Below, in pieces: positions 36,658 to 45,822 of a stretch of 64,000 bases of DNA. Within the stretch, counting starts at the first letter, position 1. Each line of letters opens with the position of its first letter. The notes under the pieces were generated by a model. That model did no database searches, was not told the origin of the DNA, and saw only the letters and a list, made by a program, of their open reading frames with translations. The position numbers and the translations under genes were made by a program. Source of the stretch: Paenilisteria rustica (GTDB lineage Bacteria > Bacillota > Bacilli > Lactobacillales > Listeriaceae); assembly GCF_013820765.1 (NCBI RefSeq), contig NZ_JABJVM010000002.1, positions 248,001 through 312,000 of the forward strand, written 5' to 3'.

Positions 36658-37998
36658 TTAGTTGCCCTCCTTTTCTGTGATTTTTGCCCGAATTTTTCCA
36701 TCTGCCATTGTCACTTTAATTTCATCGCCAACTTCCAGATTCGTGCTCGATGATAGGATTTCATTCTCCTTATAAACAACGCTATAACCTCGCTGTAGCA
36801 AACCAAGTGGGCTCAAATGTTCTAGGGCTTCTATTTTTTGCAAGAAATCTCGTCGCTTTGTTGTGACAAGATGACTCATTTGTTGATTCAAGTCTTTGCT
36901 AACATTCGCCAACATCTGCTTTTGTTGCACTATTTCACGATCTAATCCAGTGTGCGACAAACGAAAGGATAGCCGTTCAAACGCATGTTGATTCAGGATG
37001 AGGTGTTGCTTTAATCCGCGCGCTAGACGTTCGATAAAATAGTCCGTACGTTCTTGATACTGCTCTATTTGGCGCTTAGGTCCATGCATAAATAAACGTT
37101 CTTGTTGCCTAGACACGTGTTGTTTAGAAACATCTACTCGTTGTTTCATTGCCTGAATCAGACGAAAACGACGTTCTGCTATGCGTTCTAATAGATCTCG
37201 ATAATCCGGAACGGCCAATTCTGCAGCGGCTGTTGGTGTTGCTGCCCGAACATCTGCTACATAATCCGTCAATGTTGTATCTGTCTCATGCCCCACCGCA
37301 GAAATAATTGGGATAGCAGAATCAGCCACAGCCCGCACCACAATTTCCTCGTTAAACGCCCATAAATCCTCAATAGAACCGCCACCACGACCAATAATTA
37401 AAACATCAATATCATTCCGAAAATTGGCTCGTTCAATATTCCGAACAATATTTGGAGCAGCCGTATCCCCTTGCACAATCGTTGGGAATAGCAAAATTTC
37501 GGTCGAAGGCATGCGTCGTTTCATCGTCGTTATCATATCCCGAATTGCGGCACCTGTTTTCGACGTAATTATTCCTACTTTTGCAGGAAAAGAAGGAAGC
37601 GCCTGTTTGCGATTTTGCGCAAAAAGCCCCTCCTTGTCCAATTGTTTCTTTAATTGCTCTAGCTTAATGTAGAGGCTACCAATCCCGTCAGGCTCCATCC
37701 ATTCTGCATACAGTTGATAGCGTCCGCCTTTACTAAAGGCACTCACGCGACCAGTCAACATGATCTGCATGCCATCCTCCGGTTTAAAACCAAGTTTAGC
37801 AGCCGATTTTTGGAACATAACGCAACGAAGCTCAGCACCTTCATCTTTCAGCGTAAAATACATATGACCACTGACAGGCTGTTTAAAATTCGAAATTTCC
37901 CCTTTTACATAGACATTTTTCAAATAAGGATCGACTTCAAATTTCTTCTCAATATATTTAGTTAGCGCCTCAACACTGAGGTATTTGTCTTGCTCCAT
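36658..37998 (-). CDS. xseA: Exodeoxyribonuclease VII large subunit
   Basis: 446 residues. An N-terminal OB-fold (about 1-100, YVKGEISNFKQPVSGHMYFTLKDE), the catalytic core with VGIITSKTGAAIRDM, IGRGGGSIEDLWAFN and SAVGHETDTTLTDYVADVRAATPTAAAEL, then a long coiled coil and a short C-terminal domain. ATG at 37998 gives the usual start (MEQDKYLSVEAL); the frame is open to 38016. The ribosome site is weak (GTGTGGTG). Confidence 0.93.
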   Translation of the reverse strand: MEQDKYLSVEALTKYIEKKFEVDPYLKNVYVKGEISNFKQPVSGHMYFTLKDEGAELRCVMFQKSAAKLGFKPEDGMQIMLTGRVSAFSKGGRYQLYAEWMEPDGIGSLYIKLEQLKKQLDKEGLFAQNRKQALPSFPAKVGIITSKTGAAIRDMITTMKRRMPSTEILLFPTIVQGDTAAPNIVRNIERANFRNDIDVLIIGRGGGSIEDLWAFNEEIVVRAVADSAIPIISAVGHETDTTLTDYVADVRAATPTAAAELAVPDYRDLLERIAERRFRLIQAMKQRVDVSKQHVSRQQERLFMHGPKRQIEQYQERTDYFIERLARGLKQHLILNQHAFERLSFRLSHTGLDREIVQQKQMLANVSKDLNQQMSHLVTTKRRDFLQKIEALEHLSPLGLLQRGYSVVYKENEILSSSTNLEVGDEIKVTMADGKIRAKITEKEGN

Positions 37999-38344
37999 CA
38001 CCACACAACCTAACAATAAAAAAATTTATAAATCTGGCGTATACTCCATGTAAATCAGCGACAAGCGCTCGCATTGTTGGGGCTGTTCGAAATGAAATGA
38101 GTTACAGCCCCAATATGCCTATGAGCATCGCGAATAGGCGTTCCTTCAGGATATTTAAAATAAGGACGCGGTACATCTCTATGGTTCGGCTACGCAATAC
38201 TTGCTACGCTTAACTTCTTGCATGGTCGGGGAAACTACTCCCTACCTGAAAAAATAGGAGGGCGCTTTTGCTTTATATTGAGTTTGTCCCAGCTTCTCTA
38301 TGCAGGTCTCGTTAGTACGCAACCTAGTTTCAATAAATTCTACT
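37999..38344. other. Gene-free spacer between folD and xseA
   Basis: 346 bases. It contains hairpin-repeat copy B (38077-38140) with a second hairpin GCCTAT / ATAGGC directly after it. Further right it holds Cys/Ala-codon-like GC-rich patches (ATGGTTCGGCTACGCAATAC and similar) without a credible reading frame. A 65-codon frame at 38218 on the plus strand lacks a ribosome site. It may contain the xseA promoter. Confidence 0.45.
38077..38140 (+). repeat. Hairpin repeat family, copy B
   Basis: TTGGGGCTGT (38077-38086) and ACAGCCCCAA (38104-38113) form a perfect 10-bp stem with a 17-base loop. The right arm is followed by TAT and by a second hairpin GCCTAT (38117-38122) / ATAGGC (38134-38139). 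It matches copy A over the 40-base core in length and layout, with changes in the arms that keep pairing. Confidence 0.6.
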
Positions 38345-39211
38345 TTATTTCGTTTGTAATTGTGTATCCCAAATGCGTTTTGCTGCTTTTAGCGTGTTTG
38401 CAAGTAGCATTGTAATCGTCATGGGACCTACACCACCAGGAACCGGTGTGATATAGCCGGCAGTATCTTTGACATCATCAAAGTCAACATCGCCACACAA
38501 TTTATTATTTTCATCGCGATCCATGCCTACATCAATGACTACTGCGCCAGGCTTAATTGCTTCTTTTTTTATGAATTTAGCGAGTCCGGTGGCAACAACT
38601 AAAATATCTGCTGTGCGTGCAACGGCTGTTAAGTCTTTCGTGCGGCTGTGTGCGATTGTTACCGTCGCATTCTCTTGCAATAATAGTTGAGCGACAGGTT
38701 TTCCGACAATATTACTGCGTCCGATAACGACTGCTTGTTTGCCTTCAATAGAAACTCCAGTTGATTTAATCAGCTCAATGATTCCAGCTGGTGTACAAGG
38801 AACAAACGCTTCTTTCCCAACGTAAAGGTTCCCAACATTAATTGGATGGAAGCCATCGACATCTTTTTCAGGAATAATCGTGTCAATCACTTTGTCCTCA
38901 GAAATATGCTTTGGAAGCGGTAACTGTACTAAAATACCATGAATCGTCACGTCATTATTTAAGTCTTCTACGGTCTCTAACAATTTAGCTTCTGAGATGT
39001 CTTCTGGTAACTCGATTAAAACGGATTTCATACCTGCTTCTTCTGTGCGCTTCTGCTTATTTCTTACATATGTACGGCTCGCCTGATTATCGCCAACAAG
39101 CACAACCGCAAGTCCTGGTTGTAAATTTTGTTTCGCGAGTTCAGCCACCTCATTTGTTACGTTCTCTTGAATCTTTTTCGCCAGTTGTTTACCATCAATA
39201 ATTTGTCCCAT
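38345..39211 (-). CDS. folD: Bifunctional methylene-THF dehydrogenase / methenyl-THF cyclohydrolase
   Basis: 288 residues. Catalytic [13 protein letters not shown] with the conserved Lys, [23 protein letters not shown], and the NADP site [17 protein letters not shown], then [18 protein letters not shown] at the end. It interconverts 5,10-methylene- and 10-formyl-THF, linking to the glycine cleavage genes and YqgN in this window. ATG at 39211 has AAGGGGGC upstream; the frame runs 75 bases further without a site. Confidence 0.95.
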   Translation of the reverse strand: MGQIIDGKQLAKKIQENVTNEVAELAKQNLQPGLAVVLVGDNQASRTYVRNKQKRTEEAGMKSVLIELPEDISEAKLLETVEDLNNDVTIHGILVQLPLPKHISEDKVIDTIIPEKDVDGFHPINVGNLYVGKEAFVPCTPAGIIELIKSTGVSIEGKQAVVIGRSNIVGKPVAQLLLQENATVTIAHSRTKDLTAVARTADILVVATGLAKFIKKEAIKPGAVVIDVGMDRDENNKLCGDVDFDDVKDTAGYITPVPGGVGPMTITMLLANTLKAAKRIWDTQLQTK

Positions 39212-39338
39212 CAAAAAAGCCCCCTTAATTTTTATCTGAAACCTGATAATTCCGAGGCCCGAAAAGCGCCCCGAAACAGGTAACATTACTCATTCGTCGA
39301 AACTTTTGTAAATTAAAAATGACACTGCGTAAAAATAT

Positions 39339-39731
39339 TTAATCTATATCGTCATCTTTCGCGATATTAGCTAAAACACCATTGATAAACTTACTTGACT
39401 TCTCATCGCTGAAAATTTTGGCGATTTCGAGTGATTCGTTCAAGCTTACTCTGTCGGGTATATCTTCACAATAAACCATTTCAAATACACTCACTCGTAG
39501 GATAGCAAGGTCGACTTTATTCAATCGATCCATACTCCAATTGTCCAAATTCCCTGCAATCAGCTCGTCAATCGCTGTCTTATTGGCAACGACGCCTTCT
39601 ACTAACTTATCAACATAGGCATCGCTCTGGTCTTCCATCACGTTGGCTATCGCTTGATCCAAATGCATCTCGTTAAGTTCCATTTGAAACAATATTTGAA
39701 GAGCCTTTTCTCGTGCTTCTCGTCTTTTCAT
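39339..39731 (-). CDS. nusB: Transcription antitermination factor NusB
   Basis: 130-residue all-helical protein: KRREAREKALQILFQMEL at the N-terminus and SLNESLEIAKIFSDEKSSKFINGVLANI at the C-terminus are classic. With NusE (S10) it binds boxA RNA in rRNA antitermination. AAGGAG precedes the ATG. Placed between the asp23-like gene and folD in the usual bacillus order. Confidence 0.95.
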   Translation of the reverse strand: MKRREAREKALQILFQMELNEMHLDQAIANVMEDQSDAYVDKLVEGVVANKTAIDELIAGNLDNWSMDRLNKVDLAILRVSVFEMVYCEDIPDRVSLNESLEIAKIFSDEKSSKFINGVLANIAKDDDID

Positions 39732-39774
39732 TAAAAGCTCTACTCCTTAGTTCAGTAAGGTTCCGCCTTACTTA

Positions 39775-40173
39775 TTAAATTTCTATTTCATCAAATGACA
39801 TCGTTTCTTGCCGTTCGAATTGGACACCAACAATATGGATATTCACTTCAACGACTTCTAGGCCAGTCATATTTAGAATAGTTTCACGGATGCTATCTTG
39901 AATGTTCTGTGCTAAAAGTGGAATGGTTGCTCCAAATTGAATATAGCAATAAACATCAATCACAATACCATCTTCCGTTAAATCAATTTTTACACCTTTA
40001 CTATGGTTTACTGCGCCACCAAGACGTTCGCGCATTTCATTAGTAAATGAACCTTGCATACCAGCCACATTTTCAACTTCTGCCGCAGCAAGGCCTGCAA
40101 TAACGCCAATAACTTCGGGTGCTATTTCGATTTTCCCAAGTGTTTCCTCGTTTTTATTTTTTGTTAATGCCAT
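39775..40173 (-). CDS. Asp23/Gls24 family envelope stress protein (YqhY type)
   Basis: 132 residues. The Asp23 domain shows as IAPEVIGVIAGLAAAEVENVAGM and VKIDLTEDGIVIDVYCYIQFGATIPLLAQNIQ. In B. subtilis the homolog YqhY is encoded with accBC and affects acetyl-CoA carboxylase activity; in staphylococci Asp23 relatives are membrane-linked. Here too it directly follows accC (12 bases). GTGAGGAG precedes the ATG. Confidence 0.9.
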   Translation of the reverse strand: MALTKNKNEETLGKIEIAPEVIGVIAGLAAAEVENVAGMQGSFTNEMRERLGGAVNHSKGVKIDLTEDGIVIDVYCYIQFGATIPLLAQNIQDSIRETILNMTGLEVVEVNIHIVGVQFERQETMSFDEIEI

Positions 40174-40185
40174 GATTATCTCTCC

Positions 40186-41541
40186 TCACGATTGATTCAT
40201 TACATCATACTTTTCAAGGAATTTCGTATTGAAGTCCCCTGAAATAAAGACTTCGTGGTCTAACACGCGTAAATGGAACGGAATCGTTGTTGGAATTCCT
40301 TCGACTGCAAATTCGCCCAACGCTCGTTTCATTTTAGCGATTGCTTCATCACGCGTTTCACCATAACAAATCACTTTTGCTACCATGGAATCGTAATATG
40401 GGGGGATTTTGTAGTTCGGATATGCCGCAGAATCGACGCGAACACCATTGCCACCTGGTGGGAGGTAAAACTTGATTTCTCCTGGTGCTGGCATGAAATT
40501 CTTCTCTGGGTTTTCTGCATTAATACGGCATTCGATTGCCCAACCAGTTAATTTCACGTCTTCTTGTTTGATGGTCAAGCGTTCACCAGATGCAACGAGA
40601 ATTTGTTGTTTCACGATGTCAATACCAGTAATCCACTCTGTCACGGGATGTTCCACCTGTACACGCGTATTCATTTCCATGAAATAAAATGTTTTTTCGT
40701 GTGGTTCATAAATAAATTCGATGGTTCCAGCGCCAGAATATTTTACGGCTTTCGCTGCTTTTACAGCTGCTTTCCCCATTTTCTGACGCATTTTTTCGTC
40801 TAGGGCCGGTGATGGTGCTTCTTCAATTAGTTTTTGAAGGCGACGTTGAATAGAGCAGTCACGTTCACCTAAGTGAATGGCATTACCATAATTGTCCGCC
40901 ATGACTTGGATTTCAACGTGACGGAAATCTTGAATGAATTTCTCAATGTACACGCCGGAATCGCCAAATGCTGCTTCGGCTTCTTGTTGCGTCGTTTGCA
41001 AGCCGGAAACGAGTTTTTCTTCATCTTCAGCGACACGAATTCCTTTACCGCCGCCACCAGCTGTTGCTTTGATGATGACAGGATAGCCGATTTTCTTCGC
41101 CAATTTCTTCGCTTCTTCTACATCTTGAATGATTCCTGTAGAGCCTGGAACGACTGGGACTCCTGCTTTTTTCATTGTTTCGCGGGCGACATCTTTTGTT
41201 CCCATTTGCGAAATCGCGTCGGCACTCGGACCGATGAAAATAATATTGCAGTCTTGACAAAGCTCTGCAAAATCAGCGTTTTCCGCTAAAAAGCCATAAC
41301 CTGGGTGAATCGCGTCACAATTCGTCAATACGGCAACGCTAATAATATTCGACATGTTAAGATAGCTTTCTTTCGAAGGTGCAGGTCCGACACAGTATGC
41401 TTCATCTGCCAATTGGATATGTAGGCTCTCAGCATCTGCTTCTGAATAAATGGCAACCGTTTCAATATTCATCTCTTTTGCAGCGCGGATGATACGAACA
41501 GCGATTTCTCCACGGTTCGCTATCAATATTTTTTTTATCAT
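40186..41541 (-). CDS. accC: Acetyl-CoA carboxylase, biotin carboxylase subunit
   Basis: 451 residues, standard length. It carboxylates biotin on AccB with ATP and bicarbonate. The N-terminal motif [24 protein letters not shown]-grasp glycine loop [13 protein letters not shown], catalytic [19 protein letters not shown] and the [16 protein letters not shown] stretch are complete. It follows accB by 12 bases. First committed step of fatty-acid synthesis; it pairs functionally with the bkd operon, which supplies primers. Confidence 0.96.
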   Translation of the reverse strand: MIKKILIANRGEIAVRIIRAAKEMNIETVAIYSEADAESLHIQLADEAYCVGPAPSKESYLNMSNIISVAVLTNCDAIHPGYGFLAENADFAELCQDCNIIFIGPSADAISQMGTKDVARETMKKAGVPVVPGSTGIIQDVEEAKKLAKKIGYPVIIKATAGGGGKGIRVAEDEEKLVSGLQTTQQEAEAAFGDSGVYIEKFIQDFRHVEIQVMADNYGNAIHLGERDCSIQRRLQKLIEEAPSPALDEKMRQKMGKAAVKAAKAVKYSGAGTIEFIYEPHEKTFYFMEMNTRVQVEHPVTEWITGIDIVKQQILVASGERLTIKQEDVKLTGWAIECRINAENPEKNFMPAPGEIKFYLPPGGNGVRVDSAAYPNYKIPPYYDSMVAKVICYGETRDEAIAKMKRALGEFAVEGIPTTIPFHLRVLDHEVFISGDFNTKFLEKYDVMNQS

Positions 41542-41553
41542 GATTATTACCCC

Positions 41554-42015
41554 TTATTTCTTTCTAACTTTGAATAATGGCTGACCGAATTCGACTAGTT
41601 CACCGTTGGAAGCAAGTACTTCGACAATTTCACCGTTCACATCTGCATCGACATCATTTAGTAATTTCATCGCTTCAATAATCGCCACAACTGTCTTCTC
41701 ATGCACCATAGCGCCAACTTCTACAAATGCTGGGCTTTCTGGATTTGGAGAGCTGTAAAAAGTTCCGACCATTGGTGATGTGATAACATGGAAGTCTTCT
41801 GCTGGTGCGGTTGGTGTTACGGTAGCTACTTCTGCTTCTACTTGTGGCGCTGGAAGAACTGCTTGTACTGTTGGTGTGGAAACAACTGGTGCCCCTGTAT
41901 GTTCGCCACCTTTTTTCATTTTAATCTTGCCTTGTTCTGTCTCGTATTCGAACTCAGTCAATGAAGACTCATCTACTAATTTCACAAGTTGCTTAATCTC
42001 GTTAATTGATAACAT
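41554..42015 (-). CDS. accB: Biotin carboxyl carrier protein of acetyl-CoA carboxylase
   Basis: 153 residues. A short N-terminal domain (INEIKQLVKLVDESSLTEFEYE), a flexible Val/Pro/Ala-rich linker (about 40-75), and the biotinyl domain with the modified Lys in IIEAMKLLNDVDAD. GAGGAG precedes the ATG. It starts the accB-accC-asp23-nusB-folD run. Confidence 0.96.
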   Translation of the reverse strand: MLSINEIKQLVKLVDESSLTEFEYETEQGKIKMKKGGEHTGAPVVSTPTVQAVLPAPQVEAEVATVTPTAPAEDFHVITSPMVGTFYSSPNPESPAFVEVGAMVHEKTVVAIIEAMKLLNDVDADVNGEIVEVLASNGELVEFGQPLFKVRKK

Positions 42016-42132
42016 TATTTATAACACTCCTCAAAATTCATCTATAAAATATATATAAGTTCAAATGCATTCGTCACGCATCCTAATTATTGTACCATAC
42101 TTTCCGTAGAAACTCGTAGCTTAACACCGTTT

Positions 42133-42212
42133 TTTTGCAAAAAAAATAGCCTTATCCTATTCTGCTCACGGAGAACCGTAAAACTAGGCTCTGAACAGAA
42201 TAAGACAGACTA
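42133..42212 (-). terminator. Long-stem terminator of efp
   Basis: Minus strand AAAAAATAG...TCTTATTCTG pairs with CAGAATAGGATAAGGCTATTTTTTTT at the far side. The loop contains its own AGAGCC / GGTTCT stem. It has an A run before and a T run after. Longer than an ordinary terminator and able to form a branched structure. Confidence 0.75.
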
Positions 42213-42221
42213 TTTTTTCAA

Positions 42222-42785
42222 TTATTGTGCACGTGAAACGTATGATCCGCCTTCTGTCGTGTTGACAACAAGCGTGTCATCCACATTGACGAAGAAAGGA
42301 ACGTTGACAACAAGGCCCGTTTCAAGCGTTGCAGGTTTTGAACCACCGGAAGATGTATCGCCTTTAATTCCTGGGTCTGTCGCTACTACTTTTAGCTCAA
42401 CCGTGTTTGGCAAGTCTACACCAAGCGTTTCTCCTTGGTACATCATGATTTGAACTTCCATGTTTTCACGTAAAAATTTCAATTCATACTCGATTTGTTT
42501 TTCTGGTAGCTCGATTTGATCGTATGTTTCTGTGTTCATAAAGATGTGCTGATCGCCACTTGCATACAGATATTGCATTTTATTGTTATCGATTTGTGCT
42601 TTGGCTACTTTCTCGCCACCGCGGAATGTTTTTTCTTGAATAGCACCAGTACGTAAGTTACGTAATTTCGAACGAACGAATGCAGCGCCCTTTCCTGGTT
42701 TTACATGTTGGAAATCTAGCACGCGCCAGATGCCGTTATCTACTTCGATCGTTAAACCTGTTTTAAAATCATTTACTGAAATCAT
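42222..42785 (-). CDS. efp: Translation elongation factor P
   Basis: 187 residues, three beta-barrel domains. It rescues ribosomes stalled at polyproline. The domain I loop [12 protein letters not shown] places Lys32 at the tip, the residue carrying 5-aminopentanol in B. subtilis. Domains II/III show [29 protein letters not shown] and the C-terminal [21 protein letters not shown] precedes the ATG. It lies between pepP and accB, as in bacilli; yfmF at the left edge belongs to the modification pathway. Confidence 0.97.
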   Translation of the reverse strand: MISVNDFKTGLTIEVDNGIWRVLDFQHVKPGKGAAFVRSKLRNLRTGAIQEKTFRGGEKVAKAQIDNNKMQYLYASGDQHIFMNTETYDQIELPEKQIEYELKFLRENMEVQIMMYQGETLGVDLPNTVELKVVATDPGIKGDTSSGGSKPATLETGLVVNVPFFVNVDDTLVVNTTEGGSYVSRAQ

Positions 42786-42857
42786 CTTTGTATCCTCCTA
42801 CTTTTAAGTTGGTTTCATCCTTACTTATTTAACCACAAAACGCGCCATTATACAATT

Positions 42858-43919
42858 CTATAAAATAATTAGTTCTTTTGATGAGTGTGTTAAAACTTCA
42901 TTTCCTGTTTCCGTAATTAAAATATCATCTTCAATCCTTACGCCGCCAACGCCTGGTAAATAAATGCCTGGCTCATCCGTCACAACATTTCCTGCCACAA
43001 GGACATTTGGACTCTTCATCGAAAGATTTGGTCCTTCGTGAATTTCTAAACCGATGCCGTGACCTAATGAATGCCCAAATGCTTCGCCGTATCCTTTTGA
43101 GGCAATATGATCGCGGGCAATAGCATCCGCCTCAATGCCAGTCATCCCTGGTTTTAGGGCGTCAATAACTTTAAGTTGTGCTTCTAAGGTCACCGCATAG
43201 ATTTCTTTTAGCTTCGCGCTAGGTTCGCCAATCGCAATCGTGCGTGTCATGTCAGAGCAATAACCGTTATAATAGCAACCATAATCCATCGTCACAAAGT
43301 CGCCTACTTCAATGATTTTGTCCGATGCAACACCGTGCGGTAAGGCCGAGCGAAGTCCAGATGCAACAATCGTATCAAAGGAAGAACCAGATGCCCCGTT
43401 TCTACGCATGAAAAATTCCAGTTCATTGGATACTTCTAACTCCGTCAAGCCAGGTTTAATAAATGTCAAAATATGCGTGAATGCTTCGTCTGCAATCTCG
43501 CAAGCCGTTTTAATCGCAGAAAGTTCCGATGCCGTTTTGACTTTACGCATATCCTCAAACAAGTCGCTAAACGGTTCTAATTTCGCCGAGAAAAAGCTTT
43601 GCATTAATTTGTGTTCAGCCACGGTTACATAAGCTTCTTCAAAATAAAGCTTTTGAATGCCTAATTCTGCGATAATTGCTTGTACTGTTTCAAAAATCGG
43701 ACCTTTATTTTGGCGAATTTCAAAGCCTACTGCTTGCTTAGCCGCTTGTTCCGTATAACGGAAATCTGTTACAAAAAAGGCTTTACTTGGCGTGATAAGA
43801 GCCATACCAGTCGTTCCTGTGAAATCCGCAACGTAACGACGGTTATAGTCACTCGTCACAAGAACAGCTTCCATATTTCTATCCTCTAAAGCCGCTTGAA
43901 TCTTTGCTAATTTAGTCAT
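42858..43919 (-). CDS. pepP: Xaa-Pro aminopeptidase-like M24 peptidase
   Basis: 353 residues: creatinase-like N-terminal domain and pita-bread M24 domain. Metal ligands are visible in FVTMDYGCYYNGYCSDMTRT, HSLGHGIGLEIHEGP, DEPGIYLPG and GVRIEDDIL. It would remove N-terminal residues before proline. AGGAGG precedes the ATG. It is 72 bases upstream of efp and probably co-transcribed. Both gene products concern proline-containing chains; this is a known conserved pairing (YqhT-efp). Confidence 0.92.
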   Translation of the reverse strand: MTKLAKIQAALEDRNMEAVLVTSDYNRRYVADFTGTTGMALITPSKAFFVTDFRYTEQAAKQAVGFEIRQNKGPIFETVQAIIAELGIQKLYFEEAYVTVAEHKLMQSFFSAKLEPFSDLFEDMRKVKTASELSAIKTACEIADEAFTHILTFIKPGLTELEVSNELEFFMRRNGASGSSFDTIVASGLRSALPHGVASDKIIEVGDFVTMDYGCYYNGYCSDMTRTIAIGEPSAKLKEIYAVTLEAQLKVIDALKPGMTGIEADAIARDHIASKGYGEAFGHSLGHGIGLEIHEGPNLSMKSPNVLVAGNVVTDEPGIYLPGVGGVRIEDDILITETGNEVLTHSSKELIIL

Positions 43920-44084
43920 TTTAATTCCTCCTAAATGTTTCGTTATGTAACTATTTTTTCGCTCGAATACAGCTATTCTATCACAAACTGCGCAAAATAA
44001 CTTTTTTTATGCGTTATAACTATACGAATCAAGCAAATTAGCGTAGAATAACAGATGTATACTAAATAAGGCTGGTGAACGATT

Positions 44085-45044
44085 TTGAGTGAACAGACAA
44101 AAGGAATATATGGCGGTCAAGCCGTGGTCGAAGGCGTCATGTTTGGGGGCCGCAGAGAGACCGTCACTGCCATCCGACGAAAAGATGGCACCATTGAATA
44201 CTTCTATTTAACGAAAAACCCACCTGGCTGGGTGCAAACATTGAAGCGAATTCCTTTTATTCGAGGTATCGTAGCTTTAATCGAATCAAGCGCAATCGGC
44301 TCTAAGCATCTAACTTTCGCAACGGATCGTTATGATGAGGACCCGCTTGACGAAGCAGAAAATAAGAAAATCGAAACCAAAGAGTCCAAACTAGCGATGT
44401 GGCTAGGCGTGGCAGTTGTCGGCGTCCTTTCCTTCATCTTCGCAAAATTTGTCATGACACTCATTCCGGTTTTTATAGCGAATCTTTTCAGACCAGTCGT
44501 GTCAGGTGATATGGGGCAAATTATGCTAGAAACGCTATTCAAATTACTTCTCTTGCTTGGCTATATTTTCGCCGTCTCGCAAACGCCCATCATCAAGCGC
44601 GTGTTCCAATACCACGGCGCAGAACATAAGGTCATCAATTGCTACGAGTCCGATTTAGAGCTTACCGTTGAAAATGTCCAAAGCAGATCACGACTTCACT
44701 ACCGTTGCGGCTCTAGCTTCATTTTATTTACCGTTATTGTCGGCATGTTTATCTATATGCTCGTGCCAACAGATCCACTCTGGGTTCGAGTTGTCAACCG
44801 GATTTTACTCATCCCCGTTGTACTCGGCGTAGCATTTGAAGTCTTACAACTAACGAACAAGTGCCGCAACATCCCGATTTTGAAATACCTCGGTGTTCCA
44901 GGTTTATGGTTGCAACTTTTGACAACAAAAGAACCCCAAGATGATCAAGTCGAAGTAGCTATTGCATCATTCAACGAGTTGCATCGCGTCGAAAAAAGCA
45001 AACGGGAAGAAGCACTACCTGAAAACCTAGAATTACTAGAATGA
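44085..45044 (+). CDS. yqhQ: DUF1385 membrane protein (YqhQ type)
   Basis: 319 residues. The N-terminal YGGQAVVEGVMFGGRR and the mid-protein YHGAEHKVINCYE with HYRCGSSF are the DUF1385 signatures. Four or so membrane helices. The role is not established; the conserved His/Glu/Cys residues suggest metal binding (inference). TTG start at 44085 follows GGCTGGTG. Divergent from pepP, as in B. subtilis. Confidence 0.85.
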   Translation: MSEQTKGIYGGQAVVEGVMFGGRRETVTAIRRKDGTIEYFYLTKNPPGWVQTLKRIPFIRGIVALIESSAIGSKHLTFATDRYDEDPLDEAENKKIETKESKLAMWLGVAVVGVLSFIFAKFVMTLIPVFIANLFRPVVSGDMGQIMLETLFKLLLLLGYIFAVSQTPIIKRVFQYHGAEHKVINCYESDLELTVENVQSRSRLHYRCGSSFILFTVIVGMFIYMLVPTDPLWVRVVNRILLIPVVLGVAFEVLQLTNKCRNIPILKYLGVPGLWLQLLTTKEPQDDQVEVAIASFNELHRVEKSKREEALPENLELLE

Positions 45045-45054
45045 GGTGAAAAAT

Positions 45055-45330
45055 ATGCGCAAATTCCCTATTTGGTTTTATATTTTAGCTATTTTAGCAG
45101 TGATTGGTATCTTTTTCGTAGGCTTTAAAAGTATTATTAGCAGCCTTGTCGTAGCCATCATTCTAATCCTCATTATTTGGCTACTCTTCCGCTTTCTAGG
45201 AAATAGACCGAAAAAAGATGATAAATACCAAGCATCGGTTAAACAATCGCAGAAACTACGCGCAAAAAACAATCCGCAAACAAAAAAACGAAAAACTTCT
45301 TTGAAAGTCATTGATGGAAAGAAAAAATAA
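45055..45330 (+). CDS. Small membrane protein, SA1362/YqhP-like
   Basis: 91 residues: two membrane helices near residues 5-25 and 28-49 (IWFYILAILAVIGIFFVGF, SSLVVAIILILIIWLLFRFLG), then a Lys-rich cytosolic tail. ATG at 45055 with GAGGTG six bases upstream; the frame begins at 45046 just after yqhQ. Placed between yqhQ and the rhodanese gene, it corresponds by position to B. subtilis YqhP. Function unknown. Confidence 0.6.
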   Translation: MRKFPIWFYILAILAVIGIFFVGFKSIISSLVVAIILILIIWLLFRFLGNRPKKDDKYQASVKQSQKLRAKNNPQTKKRKTSLKVIDGKKK

Positions 45331-45338
45331 GTTATAAT
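45311..45338 (+). promoter_or_regulatory. Predicted sigma-A promoter of the rhodanese gene
   Basis: TTGATG (45311-45316), 16-base spacer, TATAAT (45333-45338). It lies in the end of the preceding gene and gives the rhodanese gene its own start. Confidence 0.6.
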
Positions 45339-45376
45339 GGTAAGTGGAGATAAAGAAACGAAAGGGGTATATCAGC

Positions 45377-45766
45377 TTGAATATTGACTGGAGTTGGGTC
45401 TTAGCAATTGCCATTTTGGTCGTTTTGCTAGGCTATGAAGTGTATCAATATACGATGCGCAAGAAAGCGTTAACCATTTTAACCGAGGAAGAATTCAAAA
45501 AAGACTACCGGAAAGCGCAACTGATCGATGTGCGTGAGCCAAAAGAATTCGATGCTGGGCACATTTTAGGAGCAAGAAACATCCCGATGTCCCAAATGAA
45601 AGCTCGGAAAGCAGAAATTCGTCAAGATTTACCAGTCTACTTGTATTGCCAAAGCGCACAACGAAGCAACCGTGCAGCTATCATGCTTTACAAAGCAGGC
45701 TACAAAAACCTGTTCCAACTAAAAGGCGGCTACAAAAAATGGACAGGAAAAACAAAATCAAAATAA
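45377..45766 (+). CDS. yqhL: Membrane-anchored rhodanese-like protein (YqhL type)
   Basis: 129 residues. One N-terminal membrane helix (WSWVLAIAILVVLLGYEVY), then a single rhodanese domain with IDVREPKEFDAGHI and active-site Cys in YLYCQSAQRSNRA. TTG at 45377 is chosen because AAAGGGG lies nine bases upstream. Likely a sulfurtransferase at the membrane; its partner is unknown. A terminator follows. Confidence 0.85.
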   Translation: MNIDWSWVLAIAILVVLLGYEVYQYTMRKKALTILTEEEFKKDYRKAQLIDVREPKEFDAGHILGARNIPMSQMKARKAEIRQDLPVYLYCQSAQRSNRAAIMLYKAGYKNLFQLKGGYKKWTGKTKSK

Positions 45767-45771
45767 GCATA

Positions 45772-45809
45772 CAGCCACTGAGCGCGTCGATTGCTTAGTG
45801 GCTTTTTCT
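45772..45809 (+). terminator. Terminator of yqhL
   Basis: AGCCACT and AGTGGCT arms, 17-base loop, then TTTTT. The ribosome site of the pentapeptide gene begins three bases later. Confidence 0.8.
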
Positions 45810-45822
45810 AGGAGGTTTTATC

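Noticed and set aside
38218-38415. 65-codon plus-strand frame running from the spacer into the folD 3' end
   Set aside because: No ribosome site and it overlaps the folD C-terminus in antisense.
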